Shown here one piece after another: positions 1 through 6,107 of a DNA stretch of 6,467 nt (positions within the stretch are counted from its first letter, which is position 1; each line of letters starts with the position of its first letter). Under the pieces are notes generated by a model. That model searched no databases and had not been told where the DNA came from. It saw only the letters and a program-made list of their open reading frames with translations. The DNA comes from Spirochaeta sp. UBA2779. GTDB taxonomy: Bacteria; Spirochaetota; Spirochaetia; DSM-2461. The stretch lies in assembly GCA_002352375.1 (NCBI GenBank), contig DEIH01000223.1:1-6467 (forward strand), read 5' to 3'. Both the position numbers and the translations under genes were made by a program.

Positions 1-1801
1 TCTCATCATCAATCAGCTGGAGGGCCGCTCCCAGGGCGCCTGTATGGCTGCAGAAGCGGGATACGAGGATGGGCTTGTCCAGGGCCTGCTCGAAGGCGGC
101 CACCAGAGTTCTGATTCTGGCCGTGGCCCCCTGAAAGAATATCTTTTTCCCGATCCGTGGTCTAACCGCCACCTTGTTCAGGTAGTTTTCCCGGACACTG
201 TGCAGCGCCGCCGCCAGCACCTCCTCCACCGAGTAACCTTCACTCATCAGGTGGTTCAGATCCCGCTGCATGAAGACCGTACAGCGGTCGCTGGTAACCG
301 GGGCCGAGACCCCTTCGGTGCGCTCCGCGTAGTCGGTTACTACACATCCCAGCCTGGTCGCCTGTTCTTCCAGAAAGCTGCCGGTTCCAGCAGCGCAGAC
401 ATTGTTCATCACCGATCCGGTTACCCGGCCGTCTTTGAGGGTGGTGAACTTGGCGTCCTGACCCCCTATCTCAATGATGGTGTCCACCTCTTCATCCAGG
501 TGGACTGCCGCTCTGGCGTGGGCGGTAATTTCATCCAGTATCAGGTCGGCCCCAAGAATCTCTCCCACCAGTTTCCGTCCGGACCCCGTGGTGGCACAGG
601 CGAGCACGTTGATTTCCGGTCCGTGTTTTTCAAGGGCTTCTTCCAGGGCCATCAGCAGGCCTTTCATTGCTTCAACCGGCCGTCCGGCTGTCCGGGTGTA
701 GAGTCCCAGCAGCACTTTTCCGCCTTCATTTACCAGAACGGCTTTAGTACTGGTAGACCCGATGTCAATTCCCAATGTGGCATTCCCTGCGGCAGGGAGC
801 TTCTCGAAAATCTCAACCTCAACCGGGTAGCGTCCCTTGCGGCCTTCCACCGGGACTTCCCAGGAGTCGTAGCAGGAAAAATCAGGGTATAAGGATTTTT
901 TCAGGGTGAGTGGTGGATACCGGAATCCTTTTTCGAGATTGACCTCCGATTGCGCCCCGATTATTTCTGAGGCTTCAGTTCGGATTCGGGTGTTTTCTTT
1001 GAGGGAGTCTTCCTGCTCCAGGGAAGCCCAGGCAGCTCCCATAGCCCCGTAAATGGGAGCCGAATCATCCACCACCGGATTTGTCCTGGTGAGATCGGCA
1101 ATGTGTTTCACCACCGCTTTATTCAGAGCCACTCCTCCGCAGATGATAAAAGGCTCTTCCGGCGGCTTGCCATCGAGAAGCACATCCAGCAGATTCCCTG
1201 CCAGTCCCCGGCTTAAACCGTCGGCGATGGAATCCAGGGAGAAACCCTCCTGCTGGGCATGGGTGAGATCGGTCTTGGCGAAAACCGCACAGCGGGTGGC
1301 AATTTTCGGAGCTTCCTTCACGTTGGAATCCGCCAGAGAGGAGAGTTCGGCGGCGGAGGATAGACCCAGGCGTTCGGCCTGCTGGTCCAGAAACCCTCCG
1401 GTACCGGCTGCACAGGATGTATTGCCCTTGAAGCTTCGGTACTCTCCCTCTCCCGACCAGGAAAACAGGCCGAATTTTTCTCCGCCTATGGAAAGTAGAG
1501 AACCGATACGGCCGTGGAGGCGTTTTGCAGCGGTCATTACCGCCACATGATCGTCGGTTATCAAATCAGGTGAAAGTACAAAGGGGGCGGCTGAACGGGC
1601 TGCGGCGATGTGGGTCCATCCCGGGATTTCAGTGCCGGGGGCAGACCATTCATTGAGAACCTTCTGAAGTGCCTCCCGGGGATGTCCGTTATGAAAGCGG
1701 TACTCTTTGCGGAGTATCGTTCCTTCTGCGTCGGTTTCCACAACTGAGACGGTTACCGAGCCGGCATCTATTCCAAGGATTCTTTTTGAGTCATTCACCA
1801 T
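1..1801 (-). CDS. Two-module acyl-CoA dehydratase activase (BadF/BadG/BcrA/HgdC ASKHA family), C-terminus outside window
   Basis: Six hundred N-terminal residues are visible; the frame is open to the left edge. Two ASKHA ATPase modules lie in tandem. Module 1 (about 8-262) has GIDAGS at 10-15, SCAAGTGGF with C130, TRCAVFAKTD with C171, and CGGVALN at 221-227. Module 2 (about 342-598) has GIDIGSTSTK at 344-353, GGQDAK at 446-451, VCAAGTGSF with C469, and SDRCTVF with C507. The C130/C171 and C469/C507 pairs match the two cysteines with which HgdC-type activases hold a [4Fe-4S] cluster. The family uses ATP to drive electron transfer to 2-hydroxyacyl-CoA dehydratases or benzoyl-CoA reductases. 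Two-module members usually continue into DUF2229/HgdB-like regions to about 1400 residues, so more than half is probably missing here. The ATG start follows GAGGAGGG by three bases. Module 1 lacks the usual Lys and GGQDAK. Family is certain; substrate is unknown. Confidence 0.93.
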   Translation of the reverse strand, partial: MVNDSKRILGIDAGSVTVSVVETDAEGTILRKEYRFHNGHPREALQKVLNEWSAPGTEIPGWTHIAAARSAAPFVLSPDLITDDHVAVMTAAKRLHGRIGSLLSIGGEKFGLFSWSGEGEYRSFKGNTSCAAGTGGFLDQQAERLGLSSAAELSSLADSNVKEAPKIATRCAVFAKTDLTHAQQEGFSLDSIADGLSRGLAGNLLDVLLDGKPPEEPFIICGGVALNKAVVKHIADLTRTNPVVDDSAPIYGAMGAAWASLEQEDSLKENTRIRTEASEIIGAQSEVNLEKGFRYPPLTLKKSLYPDFSCYDSWEVPVEGRKGRYPVEVEIFEKLPAAGNATLGIDIGSTSTKAVLVNEGGKVLLGLYTRTAGRPVEAMKGLLMALEEALEKHGPEINVLACATTGSGRKLVGEILGADLILDEITAHARAAVHLDEEVDTIIEIGGQDAKFTTLKDGRVTGSVMNNVCAAGTGSFLEEQATRLGCVVTDYAERTEGVSAPVTSDRCTVFMQRDLNHLMSEGYSVEEVLAAALHSVRENYLNKVAVRPRIGKKIFFQGATARIRTLVAAFEQALDKPILVSRFCSHTGALGAALQLIDDE

Positions 1802-1828
1802 AATCCCTCCTCGGATAAATGAGCATTA

Positions 1829-1857
1829 ATCTTACCCCCGGTGGAGCTGGGGTTCAA
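1829..1857 (-). promoter_or_regulatory. Candidate sigma-70-type promoter for the activase gene
   Basis: On the minus strand, TTGAAC (1857-1852) and TAAGAT (1834-1829) are separated by exactly 17 bases. Each matches the consensus at four of six positions. The predicted start near 1822 gives a leader of about 20 nt carrying the Shine-Dalgarno GAGGAGGG (1812-1805). The spacing is ideal but the hexamers are imperfect, so this is a candidate only. Confidence 0.45.
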
Positions 1858-1902
1858 GGCAGATCTTTTCATCTCGGGGTATAAAGAGGTTACAGTTTTG
1901 TA

Positions 1903-1915
1903 GGGATAATATCCC
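1903..1915. promoter_or_regulatory. 13-nt perfect palindrome between divergent genes, possible operator
   Basis: GGGATA-A-TATCCC is a perfect inverted repeat with 6-bp arms around one central base. It lies about 100 bp upstream of the activase start and 70 bp upstream of the NmrA-like gene. It could be a regulator binding site acting on either gene. No family is assigned and a chance origin is possible. Confidence 0.25.
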
Positions 1916-1923
1916 GATTTTTC

Positions 1924-1973
1924 TTGTCTTCGAGGTCAACAATATAAATATTATAAAAATAGTAATATATAAT
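1924..1973 (+). promoter_or_regulatory. AT-rich promoter region of the NmrA-like gene
   Basis: The stretch just before the gene is almost entirely A and T. The best hexamer pair is TTGTCT (1924-1929) with TATTAT (1949-1954), but the spacer is a long 19 bases. A perfect TATAAT at 1968-1973 touches the Shine-Dalgarno GGAG (1974-1977) and would leave almost no leader. A promoter is likely in this region but its exact position is not resolved. Confidence 0.3.
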
Positions 1974-1984
1974 GGAGAAACATT

Positions 1985-2851
1985 ATGTCTTCTAAAGTAA
2001 TAGCAGTATCCGGAGCCACCGGCCAACAGGGCGGAAGTGTCGCTCGTGAACTTAAGAAAAAAGGTTATAAGGTAAGAGCCCTAACCCGAAATGCGGATTC
2101 ATCGGCCGCAAGGGTTCTGGCGGAATCCGGAGCGGAAGTGGTAAAGACGGAGTTTTCAAATCCGGTTTCCCTTGAGTCTGTATTAACAGGTGTGGATGCC
2201 TTTTTTCTGGTAACTTCACCATTTGAAGCTGGACCTGAGGCAGAGACAGTTCAGGGTACCGCAGCTGTGAAAGCAGCGGTAAAAGCAGGTGTACCCTACC
2301 TTGTATTCTCATCCGCCTGTGATGCTGAAAATAATACAGGGGTTCCCCACTTCGACAGTAAGTATGAAATTGAAAAAGTTCTAAGCTCGTCGGGAATCCC
2401 CTTTTCCATAATCGCACCGGCGTACTTTTATGAGAATATGCTTTCACCTTTTACTCTTCCCGGGATTAAAGATGGTGTTTTTGCACAGGCCATGCCCGAG
2501 GAGCGTAAACTTCAAATGGTTTCTCTTCGAACAATAGGTTCTGTTGCAGCTCTTGCATTAACAGACCGGGGGCGGTTTGAGGGTAAACGGATAAATCTTT
2601 CCGGTGATGAACTCAGCGGGAAAGAAGTAACAAAGATTTTGGGTGATGCCATAGGGAAACCTATAAGCTACAGTGAAATCCCCCTGGACGCTGTAATGAG
2701 TCAAAGCGAAGATATGGGATTGATGTACAAGTGGTTTGCTGAAATTGGATACTCTACTGATATTAAAAGCTTGAAATCGGCGTATCCTGAAGCCGACTGG
2801 TTGAGCTTCAAGGATTGGGCAGAAAGTGTGGACTGGGCTGCTGTTTTTTAG
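1985..2851 (+). CDS. NmrA/HSCARG-family NAD(P)-binding protein (atypical SDR)
   Basis: The 288-residue protein begins with a Rossmann nucleotide-binding loop, GATGQQGG (residues 10-17), after a short beta strand (KVIAVS). RALTRN (31-36) at the end of the second strand carries an Arg often linked to NADP preference. HFDSKYEIEKVL (122-133) replaces the YxxxK catalytic pair of classical SDRs, as in NmrA-like proteins. SIIAPAYFYENML (141-153) is the usual post-Rossmann motif. Length fits the family. Members are either NADP-sensing regulators or small-molecule and quinone reductases (compare YtfG/QOR2), and the sequence alone does not decide which. GGAG seven bases before the ATG supports the start. 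The gene is transcribed alone and converges on the ferredoxin gene, with a hairpin between them. It is probably a soluble cytoplasmic protein, with no signal peptide or membrane segment. Confidence 0.9.
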   Translation: MSSKVIAVSGATGQQGGSVARELKKKGYKVRALTRNADSSAARVLAESGAEVVKTEFSNPVSLESVLTGVDAFFLVTSPFEAGPEAETVQGTAAVKAAVKAGVPYLVFSSACDAENNTGVPHFDSKYEIEKVLSSSGIPFSIIAPAYFYENMLSPFTLPGIKDGVFAQAMPEERKLQMVSLRTIGSVAALALTDRGRFEGKRINLSGDELSGKEVTKILGDAIGKPISYSEIPLDAVMSQSEDMGLMYKWFAEIGYSTDIKSLKSAYPEADWLSFKDWAESVDWAAVF

Positions 2852-2875
2852 CACACATTAATAAACAGAAGTAGT

Positions 2876-2899
2876 CTGCCGGCGGATTCCTGCCGGCAG
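2876..2899. terminator. Hairpin between convergent genes, probable bidirectional terminator
   Basis: CTGCCGGC (2876-2883) pairs perfectly with GCCGGCAG (2892-2899) around an 8-nt loop. On the plus strand it is followed by GTTCTCTCTTA, and on the minus strand by ACTACTTCTGTTT. Both tails are pyrimidine-rich but are not clean T runs. It lies 25 bp after the NmrA-like stop and just before the end of the convergent ferredoxin gene, so it can serve both. The imperfect U tract lowers confidence. Confidence 0.55.
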
Positions 2900-2907
2900 G
2901 TTCTCTC

Positions 2908-3474
2908 TTAGAGTATCCGCTTACCCATTACTCCGGAGGAAACCCCTTTATTCTGGGTATACCCCTTCTTCCCATAACTGATGGCTTGTACCGGGCAGTA
3001 GGAGAAACAACGCAGGCAGTAAATGCATTCGTCCTTTGTCCAGAGCATCATGTTCTGTTCCCTGTCAAATCGCCAGCTTTGAGTCGGACAGTTCCTCTCG
3101 CAGAGCCTGCATCGGGTCCAGGGCTCTGCCCTGGTACTACTGATACCATTCATTGGCCCTTTTACGCCGCCGGAATAGATCATCTTGGTATCTACCATGA
3201 AAACTTCCATATCTCGGATTCCCAGTTTACCAGGGGAAGGAAGTCTCTTGATGAAATCCCAAACCAGAGGGAAGGTTCCCTGCTCCGCCACAGGGAAAGC
3301 CAACCCGAGTGTTCGGCTTAAATCAATCCGGGAAGCATCTGATTTTTCCATTGCTTTGAGATTTACCTTGAATCCGCTGGTTGTAAGAAAAATTTCAAGG
3401 GTTTGTGCAATGAGCAGGGTGTTGCCTGTACCTGAAAACCAGTAGATATCAACTTCTTTTCCTTTATCAATCAT
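2908..3474 (-). CDS. Short flavodoxin plus 2[4Fe-4S] ferredoxin protein (EFR1-like), possibly degenerate
   Basis: The N-terminal half is flavodoxin-like, with an FMN phosphate loop FSGTGNT at residues 13-19 and a second segment GLAFPVAEQGTFPLVWDFI (57-75). The C-terminal half has two ferredoxin motifs. The second is complete: C150-x2-C153-x2-C156-x3-C160-P. The first reads W119-x2-C122-x2-C125-x3-C129-P, so the expected first cysteine is a tryptophan (TGG, one base from a Cys codon). Members of this family that I know have roughly 250-270 residues, with a long linker between the SGG..GPM flavodoxin segment and the first cluster; here only about ten residues separate GPMNG from W119. It would carry electrons in the cytoplasm, but no partner is visible. 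ATG follows GGGAG by six bases. Both ends look normal, so it may be expressed yet impaired. Confidence 0.82.
   Translation of the reverse strand: MIDKGKEVDIYWFSGTGNTLLIAQTLEIFLTTSGFKVNLKAMEKSDASRIDLSRTLGLAFPVAEQGTFPLVWDFIKRLPSPGKLGIRDMEVFMVDTKMIYSGGVKGPMNGISSTRAEPWTRCRLCERNCPTQSWRFDREQNMMLWTKDECIYCLRCFSYCPVQAISYGKKGYTQNKGVSSGVMGKRIL
3118..3134. repeat. 17-nt perfect hairpin inside the ferredoxin gene
   Basis: CCAGGGC (3118-3124) and GCCCTGG (3128-3134) form a 7-bp perfect inverted repeat with a TCT loop. It encodes residues 114-119 of the minus-strand flavodoxin-ferredoxin protein. The last codon in it is the TGG for W119, where a cluster cysteine is expected, and it lies where the family linker seems to be missing. 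Confidence 0.6.
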
Positions 3475-3492
3475 TCTTTTCTCCCGGTTTTC

Positions 3493-3520
3493 TTGATTTA
3501 TCAGGTTTGTAATCTATAAT
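3493..3520 (+). promoter_or_regulatory. Strong sigma-70-like promoter of the antiporter operon, predicted leaderless
   Basis: TTGATT (3493-3498) and a perfect TATAAT (3515-3520) are separated by 16 bases. Counting the last base of the -10 box as -7, +1 falls at 3527, which is the A of the antiporter ATG. No Shine-Dalgarno sequence precedes that ATG, which fits a leaderless transcript. The promoter fills most of the 52-bp gap to the divergent ferredoxin gene. Confidence 0.65.
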
Positions 3521-3526
3521 GAATTT

Positions 3527-4675
3527 ATGGTTCATCCCCACTTTCTTCTTCATCTGGCAATCATTCTTATTCTATCAAAGTATGTTGCAGCATTGTCAAT
3601 CAAGTTCAAGATGCCGCCGGTTCTGGGGATGATTATTATGGGTATTCTCCTTGGTCCCTCAGTTCTTGATATCGTGAAAACCGACATTGTTATTCAGTGG
3701 CTGGCAAAGCTTGGGGTGATACTCCTTCTCTTTACTGCCGGGCTGGATACGGATATTGCCCAGATGAAATCTCAAGGCAAGGCTTCTCTGATGACTGCTG
3801 CCGGTGGTGTGCTTGTTCCTTTTGCTCTTGGTTTTTTTACTTCCCGTTTTTTCGGTCTGGATGTTTTCTCTGCAACTCTGATCGGTACGGTCCTGATGGC
3901 CACCAGTGTGAGTGTTACAGTGATGACTTTAATTGACCTCAAAAAACTCCATTCCTCTGAGGGTACCACAATACTCGGTGCAGCAATTATTGACGATGTT
4001 ATCGGCATTCTGATGCTCACATTTGTATTCGGGCTTCACGGTGGGGAAAACAACATTCTGATATCAATGGCGAAAATCCTCGGATATTTTGTAGCGTCTT
4101 TCATTGTGGGGTTCTTCCTGTTCAAACCGATTATTCGTTTTACCAGAAAGCTGGAGGTGGAAGCCGGTGTAGTAGCCGTAGCTTTATCCCTTTGTTTCTT
4201 CTTTGCCTGGGCAGCTGAGAAGGCGGGAATGGCGGAAATAACAGGAGCATATATCGCCGGTTTATTTGTAGGCCAGACCAGATCTAAAAGAACCGTGAGT
4301 GAAGGTGTGGAAACCCTGGGTCAGTCCTTTTTTGTCGCTATTTTCTTTATCAATATCGGGTTGGAAACACAGCTTCGGGACATCTCCGGGAACCCCGGTT
4401 TTATCATTTTTGTTATTCTCTTTGCCATTATCGGTAAAATCCTTGGTTCGGGAGCTGGAGCAAAAATCGGAGGGTTCAGTCTGCAGCAGTCAACCAGAAT
4501 AGGCATCGGGATGGTTCCCCGGGGGGAAGTGGCCCTTATTATTTCAGCCATGGCATTAACCCGGGGTATCTTTACCCAGACCGAATATTCCACAACTGTA
4601 TTAATTGTAATCTTATCGGCCATTCTCACTCCGCCTCTGCTCAAGTGGGCATTTAAAGAAAAGGATGATGTATGA
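3527..4675 (+). CDS. CPA2-family cation/proton antiporter (Na+ or K+/H+), membrane domain only
   Basis: The 382-residue integral membrane protein has about twelve hydrophobic segments. PPVLGMIIMGILLGPSVL (30-47) and LLLFTAGLDTDI (66-77) are hallmarks of the family. TSVSVTV (126-132) fits the unwound helix of the ion site, and D156-D157 in AAIIDDVIGI is the ion-binding pair. K304 in GKILG and PRGE (331-334) in the late helices match the Lys and Arg positions of NapA-like exchangers. A DD pair with the Lys suggests electrogenic Na+/H+ exchange, but K+ cannot be excluded. Unlike KefB/KefC there is no RCK/TrkA nucleotide-binding tail, so any regulation must come from other proteins; the two following genes are obvious candidates. 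The gene is first in the operon, overlaps the CBS gene by 4 nt (ATGA), and has no Shine-Dalgarno sequence. An internal start such as M29 would remove the first helix. Confidence 0.93.
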   Translation: MVHPHFLLHLAIILILSKYVAALSIKFKMPPVLGMIIMGILLGPSVLDIVKTDIVIQWLAKLGVILLLFTAGLDTDIAQMKSQGKASLMTAAGGVLVPFALGFFTSRFFGLDVFSATLIGTVLMATSVSVTVMTLIDLKKLHSSEGTTILGAAIIDDVIGILMLTFVFGLHGGENNILISMAKILGYFVASFIVGFFLFKPIIRFTRKLEVEAGVVAVALSLCFFFAWAAEKAGMAEITGAYIAGLFVGQTRSKRTVSEGVETLGQSFFVAIFFINIGLETQLRDISGNPGFIIFVILFAIIGKILGSGAGAKIGGFSLQQSTRIGIGMVPRGEVALIISAMALTRGIFTQTEYSTTVLIVILSAILTPPLLKWAFKEKDDV

Positions 4676-5148
4676 AAGAATCCAAAGTTGGTGAAATCCG
4701 AAGACTCATAACCGTTAAACCGGCCATTGTATTGGAGGATGAACAGGTTGAGAATGTGATTAAAATGTTTATTGACAACCCTGTTATCAGAGCAGTGTAT
4801 GTTATTGATGATGAGGAACGGCTTGTGGGTATTATTACAATGCAGGATATTCTTAAAAAAATCAGTATAGACTTCTCATCAATGGCCTCGATTTATTCAG
4901 AATCTAACTTCTCAGGGTACAAGATTGCCTCAACCAGGAATAAAACTACAGCCCGGGACCTGATGGATCCTGAAATTTACTATGTACTTGATACCGATCC
5001 TATAGAGAAAGCCTTTAATCTCCTGTTCACCAATAAAGCGGGGGAGATTCCTGTTGTTGATAATAAAGAGAGATTGATTGGCGATCTGAATATCGTCGAG
5101 CTACTCGTCCTCTGGCATCAGAACCATACCCGGGAAGGGGGAGACTGA
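4672..5148 (+). CDS. Stand-alone CBS-pair protein, probable regulator of the antiporter
   Basis: The 158-residue soluble protein consists of two CBS domains, about residues 9-64 and 94-147. Signature stretches are AVYVIDDEERLVGIITMQDIL (41-61) and EIPVVDNKERLIGDLNIVEL (125-144); each shows the x-V-x-D...L-x-G beta turn followed by a helix. CBS pairs form Bateman modules that commonly bind AMP, ADP, ATP, SAM or c-di-AMP and control transporters and enzymes. No further domain is attached, so it would act as a sensor protein. Its ATG overlaps the antiporter stop (ATGA), implying translational coupling and near-equal synthesis, and the EIIA fusion starts 2 nt after its stop. This placement supports a role in controlling the antiporter. 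The ligand is not readable from sequence. Confidence 0.9.
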   Translation: MKESKVGEIRRLITVKPAIVLEDEQVENVIKMFIDNPVIRAVYVIDDEERLVGIITMQDILKKISIDFSSMASIYSESNFSGYKIASTRNKTTARDLMDPEIYYVLDTDPIEKAFNLLFTNKAGEIPVVDNKERLIGDLNIVELLVLWHQNHTREGGD

Positions 5149-5150
5149 AA

Positions 5151-5981
5151 ATGTATATTATTGATTATCTGAAATCTGAAGGTATTCATATTAAGTCAGA
5201 AGGGAAGAATAAGAAGACAATTATTTCAAACCTTCTGGTGCAGGCTGCTAAAGGTAAGATAATTCCCGAAGATAAGGTTGAAGCTCTGTTTTCAGCGGTA
5301 ATGGAAAGGGAGCAGCAGAGTACAACAGGCATAGGGAATGGAATAGCCATACCTCATTGTAAAACCAACCTCGTATCCAAGGGTGTTATTCTAGCGGCGA
5401 CAATGCCCAGCGGAATTAAGTACAATTCGATTGATAATAAGCCGGTAAATATACTTCTACTCTTTATCTTTCCCGGGAATGAAAACAAGGAATACCTTCA
5501 GGTTCTGGCAAAAGCGGCCCGGCTTTTCAGCGATGAAAACATCCGGAATAAACTCATCCTTTCAGAATCCAGTGAGGAGTTCCGGGCTGAAATTGCGAAA
5601 AATGATATCATCCCCATTCAGAAGGGGAACAATGGAGAATACCTCTTTGTTCTGGCTTTATCCGACCAGAAGAAAATGCAGACGGTTATTTCCATCCTGG
5701 TGGAAATCGGTGCCCAGACTTCCCTGATACTGGACAGTGAAACTTTGGAAAAGAAGATGGCCTACGATATCCCCATGTTTGCAGGGCTTTCTCATTACAA
5801 GGGAAAATCACCGTATTCAAAAACCTTTATCGGTATTATGGATAACTCAAATCAGATTGATTATCTGAACAAGCTGCTGATAAAAGAAGGTATCGATCTG
5901 AACGCTCCGGGTGCCGGTTTTCTGTTAACCATTAAAGCTGAAAAGATTGTCGGTGGTATTCCCGAGGAAATAGATGTCTGA
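5151..5981 (+). CDS. PTS EIIA (PtsN/fructose-type) domain fused to a PII-like C-terminal domain
   Basis: Residues 1 to about 152 form a PtsN/FruA-type EIIA domain. TTGIGNGIAIPHCK (58-71) carries the phosphorylatable histidine H69, and the domain ends in the usual LQVLAKAARLFSDE helix. Stand-alone EIIANtr is about 150 residues, so some 125 residues are extra. The extension (about 162-272) shows a beta-alpha-beta, beta-alpha-beta pattern: YLFVLAL, a helix KKMQTVISILVEIG, TSLILDSE, IPMFAGL, KTFIGIMD, a helix YLNKLLIKEG and PGAGFLLTIKAEKIVGGI. That order and the loop before IPMFAGL resemble PII/GlnB-like sensors. No EIIB or EIIC is nearby, so the domain is probably regulatory, as EIIANtr is toward K+ systems. 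GGGGGAG seven bases before the ATG supports the start. EIIA assignment is strong; the PII-like call is by eye. Confidence 0.88.
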   Translation: MYIIDYLKSEGIHIKSEGKNKKTIISNLLVQAAKGKIIPEDKVEALFSAVMEREQQSTTGIGNGIAIPHCKTNLVSKGVILAATMPSGIKYNSIDNKPVNILLLFIFPGNENKEYLQVLAKAARLFSDENIRNKLILSESSEEFRAEIAKNDIIPIQKGNNGEYLFVLALSDQKKMQTVISILVEIGAQTSLILDSETLEKKMAYDIPMFAGLSHYKGKSPYSKTFIGIMDNSNQIDYLNKLLIKEGIDLNAPGAGFLLTIKAEKIVGGIPEEIDV

Positions 5982-6045
5982 GCACCGATTTCTACCCCTT
6001 GGCGATAAAGGTCAATAAAAAAAGAATAATAATAGTTTAAAAGTC

Positions 6046-6073
6046 TTGACTATCTTCAGAAAAGGTTTATCTT
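6046..6073 (+). promoter_or_regulatory. Candidate promoter of the padR-like gene
   Basis: TTGACT (6046-6051) and TATCTT (6068-6073) have a 16-bp spacer. The predicted start near 6080 falls inside the first unit of the tandem repeat. A perfect TATAAT at 6111-6116 could serve as an alternative -10 box, but it has no recognisable -35 box at the right distance. Under either choice the repeat lies in the promoter core. Confidence 0.45.
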
Positions 6074-6107
6074 ATGAATAGTACTATACAATGAATAGTA
6101 CTAGACA
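6074..6107. repeat. Tandem 17-bp repeat with TAGTACTA palindromes, probable operator
   Basis: ATGAATAGTACTATACA (6074-6090) is followed directly by ATGAATAGTACTAGACA (6091-6107); 16 of 17 bases match, and ATG follows again after one A. Each unit contains the palindrome TAGTACTA (6079-6086 and 6096-6103); the first extends to ATAGTACTAT. PadR dimers bind short palindromes and often repress their own gene, so autorepression through this site is the natural inference. The site lies 38 bp before the GTG start. Confidence 0.6.

Noticed and set aside
44..892. Long plus-strand open frame of 282 codons opposite the activase
   Set aside because: It is antisense to a gene with unmistakable ASKHA motifs, its translation shows no recognisable domain, and long antisense frames are expected in G+C-rich genes.
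1053..1550. Plus-strand open frame of 165 codons opposite activase module 1
   Set aside because: Ser/Arg/Pro-rich translation typical of an antisense shadow; the opposite strand encodes conserved cluster cysteines.
1835..1855. CCCC...GGGG inverted repeat near the activase start
   Set aside because: A 5-bp arm with a long loop lying in the spacer of the predicted promoter; too weak to call a hairpin or operator.
3518..3520. Upstream ATG as alternative antiporter start
   Set aside because: It is out of frame with the antiporter and overlaps the predicted -10 box.
3772..4020. Minus-strand frame opposite the antiporter
   Set aside because: It overlaps the conserved ion-binding helices of the antiporter and has no ribosome binding site or recognisable content.
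5990..6020. Possible terminator after the EIIA fusion gene
   Set aside because: Only a 4-bp stem (CCTT/AAGG) is available and it is followed by A residues rather than T on the plus strand.
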